NCBI RefSeq assembly: GCF_033958435.1
Contig: NC_134137.1
Coordinates: forward strand, 65,922,001 to 65,986,000
Length of the DNA stretch: 64,000 nucleotides
Origin: Carettochelys insculpta
Lineage: Eukaryota > Chordata > Testudines > Carettochelyidae
Reading direction: 5' to 3'
Position numbers and translations under genes: made by a program. The notes beneath the pieces were generated by a model. The model ran no database searches and was not told the DNA's origin. It saw only the letters and a list, made by a program, of their open reading frames with translations. Shown here piece after piece: positions 34,466 to 46,616 of the stretch (its first letter is position 1; each line of letters starts with the position of its first letter).

Positions 34466-34793
34466 ACCTTGTGGCCTTAAAATTCTATGCAAATGTGTAT
34501 CTTAAGGTCTTTGGCATGTACGTTACTCAAGGTTAGATCTCTTTTATGCATTAGTAGATTGGTGTACTAAGGAAACCTGGTCAAGATTAAGGGCATCTAC
34601 TATTATAAGACTCCAACTAGAGATCAGCTTCCAGTTGTTCTAAACAGTACAAATACTCTGAAGACAGTCTGTGACTTGGAGAACTCAGGGTAGTTACACA
34701 GGCTTTCACCGCCTGTGAATTTGGTGTCAGTTTTACGTATTAAAAATGTGCTGATAGAAATAGAGTTTACATTTCCTCCTTACACAACACAGA
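34466..34793. other. Unannotated intergenic sequence
   Basis: Nothing recognisable is seen here. Confidence 0.4.
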
Positions 34794-35150
34794 GGCCATG
34801 GCTACACTACACCTGCTTTTTGGAAGGGGCATGTAAATTACAGCAGTCTGAAAATGCAAATGAGGCACTGATATGAATATTCAGTACCTCATTTGCATCA
34901 TGACAGCACTCGAAAGTGCTGATTTTGAACTAAAAATAGCTGTGTAGCTGGGGGTCCTTCACAAAGGTCCCTTCTTCCCAATATTTCGAAATAGGGGCTA
35001 TTAAGGCAGGGAATAGAGCCTATTTTGAAATAAGCCATAGTGCAGCCAATGGTTTTATTTCAAAATAGGGTTGTGTAGATGCTGAATTTCAAAATAGCTA
35101 AGTGCTAGTTTGAAATGCATTTTTGTGTGTAGCAGCCTTATTGTGAAATG
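34794..35150. mobile_element. Two joined MITE fragments (Harbinger-like)
   Basis: 34794-34935 starts GGCCATGGCTACACTACACC and contains inverted ATGAGGCACTGATATGAATA / TATTCAGTACCTCATTTGC arms, like the 43008-43341 family. 34978-35150 (TTTCGAAATAGGGGCTATT start) matches the right half of the 24008-24407 element, including AAATAAGCCATAGTGCA. No shared flanking duplication was found, so these are remnants. Confidence 0.55.
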
Positions 35151-36509
35151 TTTTTGTAACGGACTTTTCAGATCAGAGAACTGGGGTTCCAGAATGAAGA
35201 GGACAGGCCCTCTGATGGGAATTGAGAGCCCTAGGTAAGGCAGCATCTGCAGATGTTTGTGATGGGCAAAGCAAAGTCCTCCTATATTTGACTAACCAGG
35301 CAGCACATCATTAATAGAACCAAAAGGGGCTAAGTGACTTCAAGGTAAATAAGACTTTAGAGAAAAAAATGAAAGAATTAAACTGATCTTCTTTAGAAAT
35401 GGGTGAGACAGAGTAAACAGGGAAAGAGCTTGTTTTTCCTTCATCCTGGAAAAAAAAATTTCTTCCTTTCCAGCTCAGCACAGTTGACTGATTTGGAAAC
35501 AAATCTGTTTTCTTTTCTCTGGAAAGATTTATTTGCCCAACAGACTTTTTTTTTTTGGGGGGAGTCGGGGGCTGGCAACAAGCATTGGGTTGGAAGAACA
35601 AGGATTGTCTTGTTTGCTACTTTAAAGGGCTCAGTAATTAACTGGTATATTTGAAGGCACAGCATGCAGGATACTTACAGCAACCCACTGTATTATGTAT
35701 CATGTGGAAGTGCTTTGAAAGGCATTGTAACTTCAAAGAATGTAATTTAATTCAATTCTCAGCCAGTGTTCGGGAGCAGGGATATATAAGTATGAAGTAA
35801 TTTTGTTGAGGTAAGGACACTCAAGTGTCCCTGGAGAAAACAACTGTTAATTTGTAAAATGCTTTCTTGAGGAGGGAGGAGGGGATATGTTTCGAAAGCA
35901 AAGATGCATTTATTTCATCTGGAGGCAGCAGCATGCACCATTCCACACAAGCCACTGACTGATACACAGTAGGTATTCACTGAACACAGGTCCTCACCCC
36001 AGGCTTTGGAGAAGCCAATCACCAAGGGACATCGAGCCATCCTGTCAGCTCCTTTTGACGTAGGGTGATGCGATGGTGTTCTGCATGACTGAAAGCTTCT
36101 AAGGCAATTGAGTTCTGCTTCCCATCAGCTTCTGTGGTGTCAGACCATCAACATACCTCTTTGGTTTGTTTGTGTTTTTGGTTCCCATTTTTGCTGATGA
36201 AGGCAATTATTGACTTAGGACAAATGTGTTAACCTAGATATCTATCAGTAGGCTTCTAAAGCAATCCTGTAATTGTTTAAATGCAGTTCATACAGTTGTC
36301 AGAAGTGTGGCATAGCTACACCTCCCATTGACAATGATATCTGAAAATAATCACTGCTTCAGAAAAGCAAACTACCTAAAATGGGTAAAAACGGATTTAG
36401 GAGCCAAACTGTATGTAGCAACCTACATGAAACTTTGAGGGTGAAACACAGGTCACAAGAAGAGCTTGGAGGCAGCACCAGAAAGTCAGTCTGTGTACAT
36501 AAATAACAA
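35151..36509. other. Unannotated intergenic sequence
   Basis: No gene or repeat is recognised. Poly-T lies near 35546-35555. Confidence 0.45.
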
Positions 36510-36800
36510 GCAGTCCTAGGGCACCTTAGAGACTAACAAATACATTAGGTCATGAGCTATCCTGGGTAAATCCCATTTCCTCAGATGAATGGATTGGAAA
36601 AAAAAGCCAGAATCCAGGGTTTACATAGCAGCGAGGGGATGAACCCTGGATTTTGTTTTTCCACTTCATTTTCATATGAGGAAGTGGGTTTTACCCATGC
36701 AAGCTTATGACCTAATAAATCTGTTAGTCTTTAAGGTGTCACAGGTCTGCTTGTTTGTTGTGAAGCTACGGACTAGCATGGCTACCTCCCTGAGTCTGCA
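36510..36800. repeat. Inverted pair of hammerhead-like repeat units
   Basis: The left arm AGCAGTCCTAGGGCACCTTA on + and the right arm TTTAAGGTGTCACAGGTCTG face each other around a centre that includes an inverted ATCCAGGGTT / AACCCTGGAT pair. The right arm shows ATGAGGAAGTGGGTTTTACC, then CATGCAAGCTTATGACC, a diverged hammerhead-like core (GCAA instead of GAAA). It ends ACTAGCATGGCTACCTCCC. Confidence 0.6.
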
Positions 36801-36839
36801 GGCATGTAGCTGAATTGTAGCATATTTATCGAAAAGTTC

Positions 36840-38470
36840 TGAAAGAATTCAAATATGAAATTGTAGAACTACTAAGCGTGGTTTGTAACCTACTTCTTCA
36901 GTCAGTTTCTGGACCAGATGACTGGAGGATGGCTAACATAACACCATTTTTTGAAAAAAGTCTCTGGAGACAACCCTGGCAATTACAGGCTTGTAAGCCT
37001 AACTTCAATGTCAGGCAAATTGGTTTAAATGTAGTAAAGAACCGAATTATCGGACACATAGATTAACCCAGTTTGTTGCGGGAAGAGTCAACATGGCTTT
37101 TGTAATGGTAAATTATGCCTCATGAATCTGTTAGTATTCTTTAAAGAGATCAACAAACATCTGAACAATGGTGATCCAATGGAATTCAGAAAGGCTTTCT
37201 TAAAAGTCCATCACTAAAGACTCTTAATCAAAGTACAGTAACATTCCTTTAATCCAGCATGTCCTGGACAAGACAGGTGCCAGATTACCAAATTTTCCAG
37301 ACTATTGGAGGTCATCATAACCCCCATGCCCTAGTTCAACCCCTCCATCGCAGCTCACCACCCCTGTGCACAGCTGCAGCTCACTACTGCTGTGCGTTCC
37401 CAGCTTCTTCTCTACCTTGCACTCCTGCAGCTTCTTCGCCACCCTGGCACGTCTCAGTTTCCTCACCCCCGTGCTCCTTCAGCTCCTTCACTACTCCTGC
37501 GTGTCCTGCGTGTCTCCAGCTTTACTTCCCCCGCATTCCCCTGCTCCAACCCCTGCATGCCCCAGATCAACTCCACCCCCTGGCCCCTCTGCAGCTGTAA
37601 TCCACCCTGGTCTTAACTCTCCCTGCCCCTCTCCCACGGCCCCAACCCACCACCCAAGCCCCCTGACTTACTCAAATTTTGAGCAATGAAGGGTTCTGTG
37701 GCACCTTATAGACTAACAGAAAAGTTTTGAGCATGAGCTTTCGTGAGCAGACTCACTTCATCAGAGTCTGTGCTCACGAAAGCTCATGCTCAAAACTTTT
37801 CTGTTAGTCTATAAGGTGCCACAGGACCCTTCGTTGCTGTTACAGATCCAGACTAACACAACTACCCCTCCGATACTTCAAATTTTGAGGTATGCATGTC
37901 TTGGGGGATGCCGAACCATCAGGATTTCCAGACCATCAGAGGCTGGATTAAAGGGATTTTACAGTATGTAGTTATGGGATAAGAGGGAAAGTCTTCTCAG
38001 AGATCAGTAATGGCTAAGTGACAGGAAAAAAAAGGTGGTAATAAATGGTTAATTTTCAGAATGGAGAGAAATAAATAGTGGTGCTGCCCAGAAGTCTGTA
38101 CTGGGACCAGAATTGTTCAGGATAGTCACAAAAGAGATGAAAAACAGGTTAAACAATGAAGGGGCAAAATCTTCAGACAATTCAAAATTACACAATATAG
38201 TTAAGTCAAAGGAAATTGCAAAGAGTTACAAAGGGATCTCAAAAAGTGTGCGACTGAGTAATAAAAATGGCAGGTGCCATTCAATGCTGATAAATGCAAA
38301 GCAATGCCCGCTGAAAATGGAATGTATAATTCCCGCTATACATATGTAAGAGGACCAGAATACCGTACGGGAAGATCTGGATAACCTTGTAAAATGGAAT
38401 AATAGAAATGGGATGAAATTTAGTAGTGCTAGGTGCAAGGGGACAGACATTTTACTGTAAGCTGAGAAAT
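36840..38470 (+). pseudogene. CR1 reverse-transcriptase remnants, interrupted
   Basis: 36870-37230 encodes, in shifting frames, an early part of a CR1 reverse transcriptase (DDWRMANITPFFEK block and following NYR-like region). 37970-38470 continues further into the domain (VLGPELF- and KSSDNSKLHNIV-like blocks, then ADKCKAM-like). Stops and frame changes are frequent. The part between (about 37240-37970) is foreign: a GC-rich, CT-biased segment with TA-element-like edges (TTTAATCCAGCATGTCC; GGATTAAAGGGATTTTACAG) and the hammerhead-like palindrome 37684-37877. Confidence 0.65.
37684..37877 (-). repeat. Palindromic repeat with the best hammerhead-like core
   Basis: On minus: CTGATGA (37764-37758), then A, then stem GTGAG, loop TCTG, stem CTCAC (perfect 5-bp helix), then GAAA (37742-37739), then GCTCATGCTC, which can make a 2-3-bp stem III ending in an NUH-type triplet. 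These are the conserved blocks of a hammerhead ribozyme in order. The flanks that would form stem I do not clearly pair. The 37690-37830 region is a long inverted repeat (CTTATAGACTAACAGAAAAG and its complement). The tail is AGACTAACACAACTACCCC. Confidence 0.6.
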
Positions 38471-38527
38471 TAACAGTAGGAAGCAACATAGCAAGAGAAA
38501 GAGTTAGAGGTATTGATTGATCACAAG

Positions 38528-38745
38528 GGCCGTGTCTACACTAGCCCAAATCTTTGAAATGGCCATGCAAATGGCCATTTGGAAGAGTACTAATGAGGGG
38601 CTGAAATACATATTCAGCACCTCATTAGCATGCCGGCGGCTGTGGCTCTTCGAAATTGCCGCTTTTCGCTGCCTTGAGGCTTGTCCAGATGGTGGTCCTT
38701 CTCAAAAGGACCCTGCCAACTTCAAAATCCCCTTATTCCTATCAG
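38528..38745. mobile_element. Left half of a palindromic Harbinger-type MITE
   Basis: GGCCGTGTCTACACTAGCCC, then repeated GGCCATGCAAATGGCCATTT and CATTAGCATGCCGGCGGC, follow the left half of the 366-bp element at 1247-1612. The right half is missing and the sequence runs into another repeat near 38745. Confidence 0.65.
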
Positions 38746-38789
38746 CAGATAATCATTATCAGCAGATCATCCAGCTCTTATCAGATCTT

Positions 38790-38895
38790 GTGCCCCATGA
38801 AAGCTCATCACCTTATCAATTATTTCGTTAGTATTTAAAGTGCGACATGACTGCTGGTTTGTTTTGTTAGAGTACAGATTAACCTCTCTGTTACT
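38790..38895 (+). repeat. Tail fragment of the hammerhead-like repeat family
   Basis: CCATGAAAGCTCATCACC, then TTCGTTAGTATTTAAAGTGC and GACTGCTGGTTTG, match the right arm of its relatives. GAAAGCTCAT is the post-stem-II part of the core. Confidence 0.6.
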
Positions 38896-39752
38896 ATGCA
38901 CAAAATGAGTTAAGTTTCACGTCTTACACCTATGGACAGGAGGGCTCTGAACACACCTCCCTCAGGCCACAAGGACGTGATGGCAATGGCATGGAGCTAG
39001 CAGCTGGAAGTCATTGTAGCCATGCTGCACCTCCAGGAGTGGCAGTAGGGGGTTCCGGATAGTTTTAAATCACCCGGGGTGGCAGGCAAGGCTGAGAGAT
39101 GGGAGGGAGGAAGGGAGCGGGGTTAGGGTGGGCCACCAGGTGGGGCTAGGAGATGTATAGAGAGGGGAATGCATGGAAACAACTCCCTCTCCCTCCCAGA
39201 GCCCTGCCGAAGGAGATGCCTGCTGGCCGACTGGCCACAGAGTAAATTGATTTTGAGACCCCTGGCCAAGATGGTGATGGTTGCAACCCCATACTTTGGA
39301 TGTCCATAGTACCTGACTGCCAGACGCTGGGAGTGGATGACAAGGGATGGGTCACTTGGTAATTGTTCTGTTCGTTCCGTCTGAAGCACTTGGCATTAGC
39401 CCCAGGCAGAAGAGACGATAATGGCCTAAGGGGACCATTGGTTTGACCCAGTATGACTGTTCTATATTATTTATTTGTATTTTGGTAGCTCCTGGAGCCC
39501 TAGTCACAGACCAAGACCCGTTGGTGCATACAAATGAAGAAAAAAAATCAAACAGCTTTAGAAATACAGATGCCCCATTATTACACAAGATCTGGTACCA
39601 GAAACATTGTAAATGTTTGTGCTTGAAAATCTTGTCCTGAATATCCAGGAAACCTTCTATAATTCCTAGTTAAAACTGTGTAGGAGTGAATGGGGTATCT
39701 GCAAGCTCACTGATCTCTCTCTCTCTCTCTCTCTCTCTCCCCCACTCCCTCT
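38896..39752. other. Unannotated intergenic sequence with (TC)n
   Basis: No gene is seen. A TC dinucleotide run of about 13 units lies at 39714-39739. Confidence 0.5.
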
Positions 39753-39950
39753 GGCTATGTCTCCACGACAAGATAAATTCGAGTTTGGTAATATCAATTT
39801 TGTAATTCTGGAATTTATGTTTGAATTTGACCATCCTCACCTCCCACGTGCTCTTCACAAAGTTGACTCATTGTTGCCACACTCAAATTGGCAAACATCA
39901 ACTGTTGCAGTAGTGCATTGTGGGAACCTATCCCACAGTTCCCCCTAGCA
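39753..39950. mobile_element. Partial MITE (GGCTATGTC end)
   Basis: It starts GGCTATGTCTCCACGACAAG and contains AAATTCGAGTTTGGTAATAT and, near the end, AGTGCATTGTGGGAACCTAT. The left end is Harbinger-like. The right terminus is not identified, so length and family are uncertain. Confidence 0.45.
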
Positions 39951-40113
39951 TTCTTGGTATGCTAGGTGGTCTTTGACATCATCTTCTCAGATTGCATTTT
40001 CCTCATTCCCTTCCCATGCTAAGCAAATGTCCATTTTTCTTGTTGAAGAGGAAGTAGGCCATCCACACAAATGACAAAAACGTTTACAGAAATGTCTTTC
40101 TTCTGTAGCTGAA

Positions 40114-40519
40114 TTCTCAACTGGCCACCCACTGACTGTCCCCACTCTCATAATTGCATCCGATCCCTGAAAATAATACAGGGACCCTGACTGTGTTCTC
40201 AAATTTAGAAGAAAGAGGACAGAAAAGTTTAGGAAAAAAGTATTTTGACTTTATTGAAAATAATACAGGGACCTTGAAAAGCATGAAGACAGGGAAGACA
40301 GGAAAGTTTTTCAGAAAAGAGTTGCTGATGGGGAGAGTCTTTGGCTTTCTGGTGCACTATAAGGCTTCTGTGTAATGTCTGTGTTCTCAACTGGCCATCC
40401 ACTGAGTGTCCGATCTCCCATCATTGCATGTGATCCCTGAAAACAATACAGGGGCCCTGACTGTATTCTAAAGTTAGAAAAAAGAAGATAGAAAAGTCTA
40501 GGAAAAAAGAATGTTTGAC
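40114..40519. repeat. Direct repeat pair, 270-bp offset
   Basis: TTCTCAACTGGCCACCCACT at 40114 recurs as TTCTCAACTGGCCATCCACT at 40384. Similarity extends about 135 bp (GATCCCTGAAAATAATACAG vs GATCCCTGAAAACAATACAG). A third partial unit lies between them (near 40255). It is an old local tandem duplication with no coding content. Confidence 0.85.
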
Positions 40520-42936
40520 CTTCCCCTTCACTACACAGAAATTGCCAACACGAGTGATGGCAGTGAAGTATCATACACTGAACTTATAACACAAACAGGA
40601 ATCTCAACTAGATACCCTCACCCCCCATGTTTCTGAGGGGTCAAAGCAGGAAGACAGATAGTAGGTGTAAAGATTTTATAACCAAAATATAAAACCAGCA
40701 GGTGTCTGCAATGGACAGCAAGCTCCCAAAAATATATTTGGCAGGGTGGGTGCATGTGTGGGGGGGCTGCTGTGGCCTGTGGCTGTTGGAGTAGCTGAAA
40801 TAGTCCCCCCAGCTACCTTAGCCACTGGGTTAGACTTCCCCTCAGCAGCAGCAAGCCCAGGGGTCCCATGCTATGGGCATAGGGAGGTTGAGTAGGGGCC
40901 AGTTGAAGTGGTCCTCCCTGAGTATCTTAGCCAGCAGGGGAGACTTCCCTACAAGTTACAAGCTCCTGAATATCTTTCCCAGCCTTGGAGCCCTAACCAC
41001 AAGCAATCTATGACATTGTGCTGCCTGGCAGCATGGTCAGCACCAAACAGCAAGCACGTCCTTTTATTGAGTTGCAGACCACCCACAGGATATGGCTGAG
41101 TGTGGGAAAGACCCCGAAGTGTGGCACCTGCTGGGGAGGGAAGGGGGTTCATGCACAAATGTAAACTGCTGAGGTTTTTGGTGTCTTACGCAATCATGAC
41201 CCCCACCACAATCTTGTTTCCACGTGGTGCGGTGGGGCAGTGGCTGGCGCCAGGCAGTGCAGGAAAAAAATAACAAGCGTAGAGACAGAACCATGAACTC
41301 TGTGCTGGGGCTATTTGTAATGGGAAGACGTGCTCATGGCGCTAATTGCAAAGAAAGAAAGACATTTCTCAGGCTCTCATACACATATGGGCCCAGAGCC
41401 AAAGGCTTGCTGCTCCCGCTTTGCAAATCACCATCTTCCTGTTACTGGAGAGCAGCAGCCAGAGAGGAGCAGTGAGGGGCATTGTGGGTGACATATAGGG
41501 CACCTCTGAAGGCTAATAAATTCACTTTTAAGACAGGGCGCTTCCACACTGGCCTTTAACTGAACTTCTGAATTCGAGGTTGACGCTGCACCCATCTAGT
41601 AACTGCGTTTTTGTAATCGCAGTATTAGGGCACCCTAAAGTGAGCTAATGGTATTTACAATGAAGACAGTCACATGGTAATATTGAGCTAACTGCCTTGT
41701 TTATCTCGTAGATGCCGTCTCTCTTTCTGTCTCTTTTTTTAAACTACAGGTATTCTATTTCCATGTTTATTTATTTTCCATATCTCCAATGAGTAATTTC
41801 AGTTTTTTATTCAGGGTCATTTTTTGCCATCCATATCAGTGCTTATTACACAGCTAACCCTCCTTTCCTGTCTTTGACGTTTACAGGGCCTAATAGTCCC
41901 TTAGAACACCCGCACTTCCCCCACACTGCCAGAGAACCACTCACAAGCACATGAGAGCAAAATGTGGCCCAAGAAGTTAGCAAATGTTTATCAAGCTATT
42001 TCTCTTTCTTATTTTTTTTTTTTTGGCCAATGGGGAAACCTTACTTGTTCTGTTCTTAAGATGTGAAGCTTATCAAACCCAGGATCACAAGACCCAAGAC
42101 CCAAGATCAAACCCAAGGTCACAAATTCTTTGTATGGGAAGAACCTAGCATGTTCTAGGGGCTACTAAAAATCACTTTACTGAACGGTCCTGTAGAATAC
42201 GTGCTAGCTACTTGTGCTAAACTTTCTGTTTGACCTTGCTGTGACATTCTGAGTTCCTTCCCCAGAGCTGAGGAACAGCCCTGTATATCATGAAAGTTTC
42301 TCTCTTCCATCAACAGGGTTTGGTGCATAAAGGTGTCATCTCTCCCAAAATTATCTCTCACCAAGAAATCAACAGATTCGTTATAAATGAAGCCCATTAT
42401 TTGCAGTGCACTGGAAAATTCCATAACGGTGCCACCATGAGTGGAGCCAGGCCCCTGGGCAAGGTGGGAGGAGGTCCTTGCACTGCACCTTGGAAGGGGT
42501 GGGTTCAAGGGCAGAAGAGGCATGGCATAGGGCATTTGGCTGTCACCACTGCCCGGACCACGGCGCTGGGTCCATCCCCACCTGCTCCCGCTCAGCCATG
42601 GGTAGCTGAGCAGTCTGCCATGGCAATTCAAAGGGGCCCAGGGCACCTGTGCCCACACTCTCATCAGTGGGGCTGCTCCATAGGCTCTGAAAGGGAGCTC
42701 TTTCCTTCCAGGGCTCACATGTTCAGTGGTGTTTAGGATCCCAAACTCCATGGCCTTCAGAAAATTAGGAGCCTAAATATCTTTGAGGATCCAGCCCTCA
42801 ATCATCAATATGCAATCTAGCCATTGGCAAGGGGCAGCAAATCACATTCTCTCTTCTAGTCTCTCTGCTGATCTGGAGAAGACAACATTGCAGAAGGTTT
42901 CATTGTGTGCGTCTCGATGTGCTGGCACAAACAGGT
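40520..42936. other. Unannotated intergenic sequence
   Basis: No gene is recognised. Open frames near 42155-42751 on both strands lack domains. Poly-T lies near 42010-42023. 41550-41720 has mixed composition and may be an old MITE or non-coding element; I cannot decide. Confidence 0.4.
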
Positions 42937-43007
42937 GTTTCGAAATAAGCCCTATTCCCTGTTTCAGCATTACCTATTTCAAAATATGTGCTATCTCTCA
43001 TACTAGT

Positions 43008-43341
43008 GGCTGTGTCTCCACAAGTCTCTTTCTTTGAAGGGGGCATGGAAATGACATGGACCAGGGAGTATCAATGAGGCACTTCCATGTGCATGCAGCC
43101 ACGTGAATTTTGAAGCTGCTAAATGAAATGGGAGTCAGGGAATTTTGAAGTTGGGCGCATATTTTGAAGCACCTACATCTAGACTACCCGTCAGCACTTC
43201 AAAGTTAGCAGCTGCAAAATTTGCGTGGCTGCCATTATGCTAATGAGGTGCTGCATATGCATGGAAATGCCTCATTGATATTCCCTGGTCCACGTTCTAT
43301 CCATGCCCCCTTCAAAGAAGGGGGCTAGTGTAGACACAGCC
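43008..43341. mobile_element. Palindromic MITE (334 bp)
   Basis: The ends GGCTGTGTCTCCACAAG and (reverse complement) GGCTGTGTCTACACTAG are inverted. The palindromic interior includes TTTGAAGGGGGCATGG and its complement CCATGCCCCCTTCAAAG. The flanks AGT and AGA are a possible imperfect 3-bp duplication. It is inserted among AAATAG-rich remnants of the 24008-24407 family (42937-43000, 43350-43460). Confidence 0.7.
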
Positions 43342-43344
43342 AGA

Positions 43345-44190
43345 ATGAGGTTTACCTATTTCAAAATAAGGCAACTGCTATGTCAAAATTATTTCAGCAT
43401 AGCAGTGGCATTATGTAGACACAGGCTAAGTTAATTTAAAAGAAGGGCTGTTATTTTGAACTAACTTTGCCATGTAGACATAATATTCATAGGGTTAATT
43501 TCTATTCTTATACACACCTGCACAAATCCCAGTATGCCAGCCTCTTCTGAACAGCACATATATAAAATGAATGTAAACCCCGCTCTCCCTTGCCACTGTT
43601 TGTCTTTCATATGACCTTAAACCACAGCTAAACCATAAGCCTTCCTAAGATTTTCTTCATAGGGCTTTGTATTCTTGACTACTCATTCATTTTACCTCCA
43701 ACCCCCTCTTATACTTCTAACACAGATCTAAGTGCATCGATCTGGCGTAACTACAGAGTGACTCAACAGAAATACATCTGCATCTCTAAGTACAGTTCAA
43801 GAACCTCTGATATTAAGATGATTCAGCAAAAAAAGCCAGGCATCCTCATACAGGGTGTTGGAATGTGCCTCCCATTGGGCTTGATTGCATCTGTAAATTT
43901 CAATGGCCTTTTTCTGAAGAAACCAGCCATTATTTCGAAATAACTTTGCTAGATTCTAACAATGCTAGAGTCTAATTAATTTCAAAATAGTGGTTACTTT
44001 ATTTCAAAATAGATAAACAACAACAATTCAGAGTATGTGAAAGTATATATATTCTCTCCTTGGGGTGAACGAAGTACAATAGAATTACAATGAAAGAAAC
44101 TTGGTTATCTTGCTCCATCTGATTACGTTGCCTCCAAATTTTGTAGAATTAAGACAGTTGGAAGACCAATCAGTTTTAAGTGCACAGGAC
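43345..44190. other. MITE remnants and unannotated sequence
   Basis: ATTTCAAAATA-type blocks at 43350-43460 and 43925-44020 are pieces of the older Harbinger-like MITE family. Between them is unannotated sequence. Confidence 0.45.
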
Positions 44191-44192
44191 AA

Positions 44193-45840
44193 ATGATGAG
44201 GAATGTCATTCTAGCTGACTTTGTAAAATGGACTATTAAAGGACCTTCAGAAATACAAAATAGTATGGAAAAAACAGTGGTTCCTTCTCCAAAAATTAGT
44301 TATGTGGGTCCATTTGTAGTCAAACAAGATCTTACCAGAATTATGATGATAGAGTCACAATTTGTACTAAGGAAGATAATCACGACTCTCCAGTTGTCTG
44401 CAATCCCTATGTATCAGGCATGCACTCCCTGTGTCACTTCTCTGCTTACAGGATGGAAGGCATGGGTACAGGTAGTAATGTATACTCCAGATAAAGATAG
44501 GAATAAGAAGGACTCGATAGCAAAAGTAATTGGTTGTATTTGGGTAGGATTAGGAGTGATCAGTGAAGTTGATCAACAATATTTTGCCCGTAAGTTAGGA
44601 CACATCGGCCACAAGGTGTCAACTTTGGCTGAATCAATCTCCTCAGCATTAATTGCTTTAGGTGTTACTGACCTGGTCTTAGTTAAGTTGTTGCCTAAAT
44701 GGCTGGGAATTACAGAGCAAGATCATCTCTGAATATTGAACTTGTTAGGAGTTCTCCAGTCTAACTCATATGATGCATTAGCATGTGTGGACACACAAGG
44801 ATGGTTAACTGTTGTGGCAAAATCTATTATATAAAATGATTCAAAAGAGAAGTACCTATTGAAATGGAGAAGGTCATGTGGAAGAGTGCAAATGAATTTG
44901 AAAGAGACCATCAAGACTGGTGGAAAGTTATAGATTTTACATATTACCCTGAGAAGGAACCCATTGTTGCTATAATACTCACCTTGAAGGCAGCCACCGA
45001 AGAGGAAATCCAGCCAATAATTCCATGAGGAATCTATGTTAATGGCTCACCATTGTCACCTACTGAAAATCATAAATGGGTCCATATAAAAGAGGAGACA
45101 TGCAGAACAGTTAACCTCCAAGCGTTCACGGAACAAAGAGAATTAGGGTATTCATGTACTACAGGTATTCAGTAAGAATCCCATCTGTGTCTAAAGGCCC
45201 AGGAAGGGATTTGGCAATATGAATTACATCCTCCCTTTGTTGCCAACCAATCTATATCTGTAACTGTACAGGTTGATTGACATTGTGTGTGTGTTAGAAG
45301 TTTATGCCCACTGTTTGTTGTAAATACATTGTATTCAGTTGTCAATTCAAATAATTTCAATTTGTGTTCCTGTCAAGTTTATACTATTCAAGGATGTGAT
45401 ATTAATTTTACTTTATATGATAGCCAGTCTGAAATTATACAAGCAGAATAATATATATACACATATATAAAGCCTATTCATATAGAACCTGACCTAAGGG
45501 TTATTCAACGTTTATGACATCATGATAAGTTGGCCCAGTATGTGCAAGAATTAAAAACAAAGGGGAAAAAAACAATGCTCATTGTACAACGTGTAGTAGA
45601 TTAAGTAAAAAAGGTCTCTAAAAAGATAGAAGATAAAAGTTCACGTGTTCATTGGTGGGAAGATTTATTTAATGACCAAAATTTAGGATCAATAATATCT
45701 AACCCTATGGTTATAATCATGATCGTACAATTTGCTTTAGTAATTTATGTGACTGAGTTAAGTGTATAGGTACATGTACTCTTAAGAGAAGTCAAGGACG
45801 TAATCCTTTCAAAATCTCAGATATAAATAATTTAATTTAA
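44193..45840 (+). pseudogene. Endogenous retrovirus env-like remnant
   Basis: A 179-codon open stretch (44193-44732) is followed by many stops and frame changes, so this is a fossil. Its order of features is that of a retroviral envelope. A small hydrophobic, glycine-containing stretch lies near 44520-44580, a helical region follows, a Cys-rich part lies near 45280-45400, a HWWEDLF tryptophan motif near 45648-45668, and a strongly hydrophobic membrane-span-like segment at about 45690-45760. A polypurine tract and LTR-like start follow directly. No gag or pol is seen upstream within the window. Retroviral class is not assigned. The similarity is judged from domain order and general look, not from a search. 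Confidence 0.55.
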
Positions 45841-45889
45841 AAATTGTTATAATGTGATGGTGATTGCTGCTGATGCCAGCAATGCCACC

Positions 45890-46615
45890 AAGGAGGGGAT
45901 TGTTGTGAGTGATTTTTCTGCAAATAGCTATGTTATGTATTGGTCTTCTGTGGGATTCCATTTTGAAAAGGCAGAATCCATTTTGTGAGGTCAGATGACA
46001 GTAGCACAGGCAGGCTCAGGTGGATTTTCCCACCTTTTCACAACAGAACGTTTGCACCATTGGTCAAATGAAAAACTGTGCCAGTCAGTCAAGGGGGGGA
46101 GTTGAGGAGCAGTAATATGTGGCCCCTTTTCGTCTCGAGAGACAGCGGTGAGCAGCAGTAGAACAGCAGTGAAGCAGCAGTTAAAAGCTCCAGCTGCAGT
46201 TCCATCAGAGCAGGTCCCCCAGACAGCTAGTGCACAACGCCAGTTCCATCTTGTCACCTCCTCAGCAAATTAGTGAAGCTGTTCTCCATCTCTTCCCCAC
46301 ATCTCCCTGGCGCTCCTCTCAGAAAGCTTTCACGTAGCTTGATGGTAGAAGGTCCCAGGCTTCAATCTGCCCTTATTTGCCATTGACTGTAATGTTATTC
46401 CCCTTCTTGCCCGGGGTCTTCACTACTAGCTTCCCTTTCCTTCCCCATTGGATATTTTGGGTCCTGGGCTTCAAGCATAATTCACTGTTCCAGTTACTGT
46501 GGGTTAAGGCTACTGTAAATTATAGTTGTTGCATGTTATATGTTACTGATGCTACATTAATGAATTGAATCATTATTCCCCTCTCCCTACTCATTGTAAA
46601 TTTGTCCCCTAAAAC
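45890..46615 (+). mobile_element. Probable polypurine tract and 3' LTR start
   Basis: AAGGAGGGGAT (45890-45900) is a good polypurine tract placed just after the env remnant. TGTTGTGAGTG begins at 45901 with the TG expected of an LTR. The 3' boundary is not established; CCTAAAACA at 46608-46616 is one possible CA end. No 5' LTR or flanking duplication was found in the window. Confidence 0.4.
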
Positions 46616-46616
46616 A

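Noticed and set aside
40114..40519. Direct repeats considered as LTRs of a short element
   Set aside because: No TG...CA ends, no flanking duplication and a third partial unit between them, so local tandem duplication fits better.
42155..42751. 198-codon frame on minus and 148-codon frame on plus
   Set aside because: No domain, signal peptide or splice pattern that I recognise, and both strands are open by composition. Low-complexity Pro/Gly parts.
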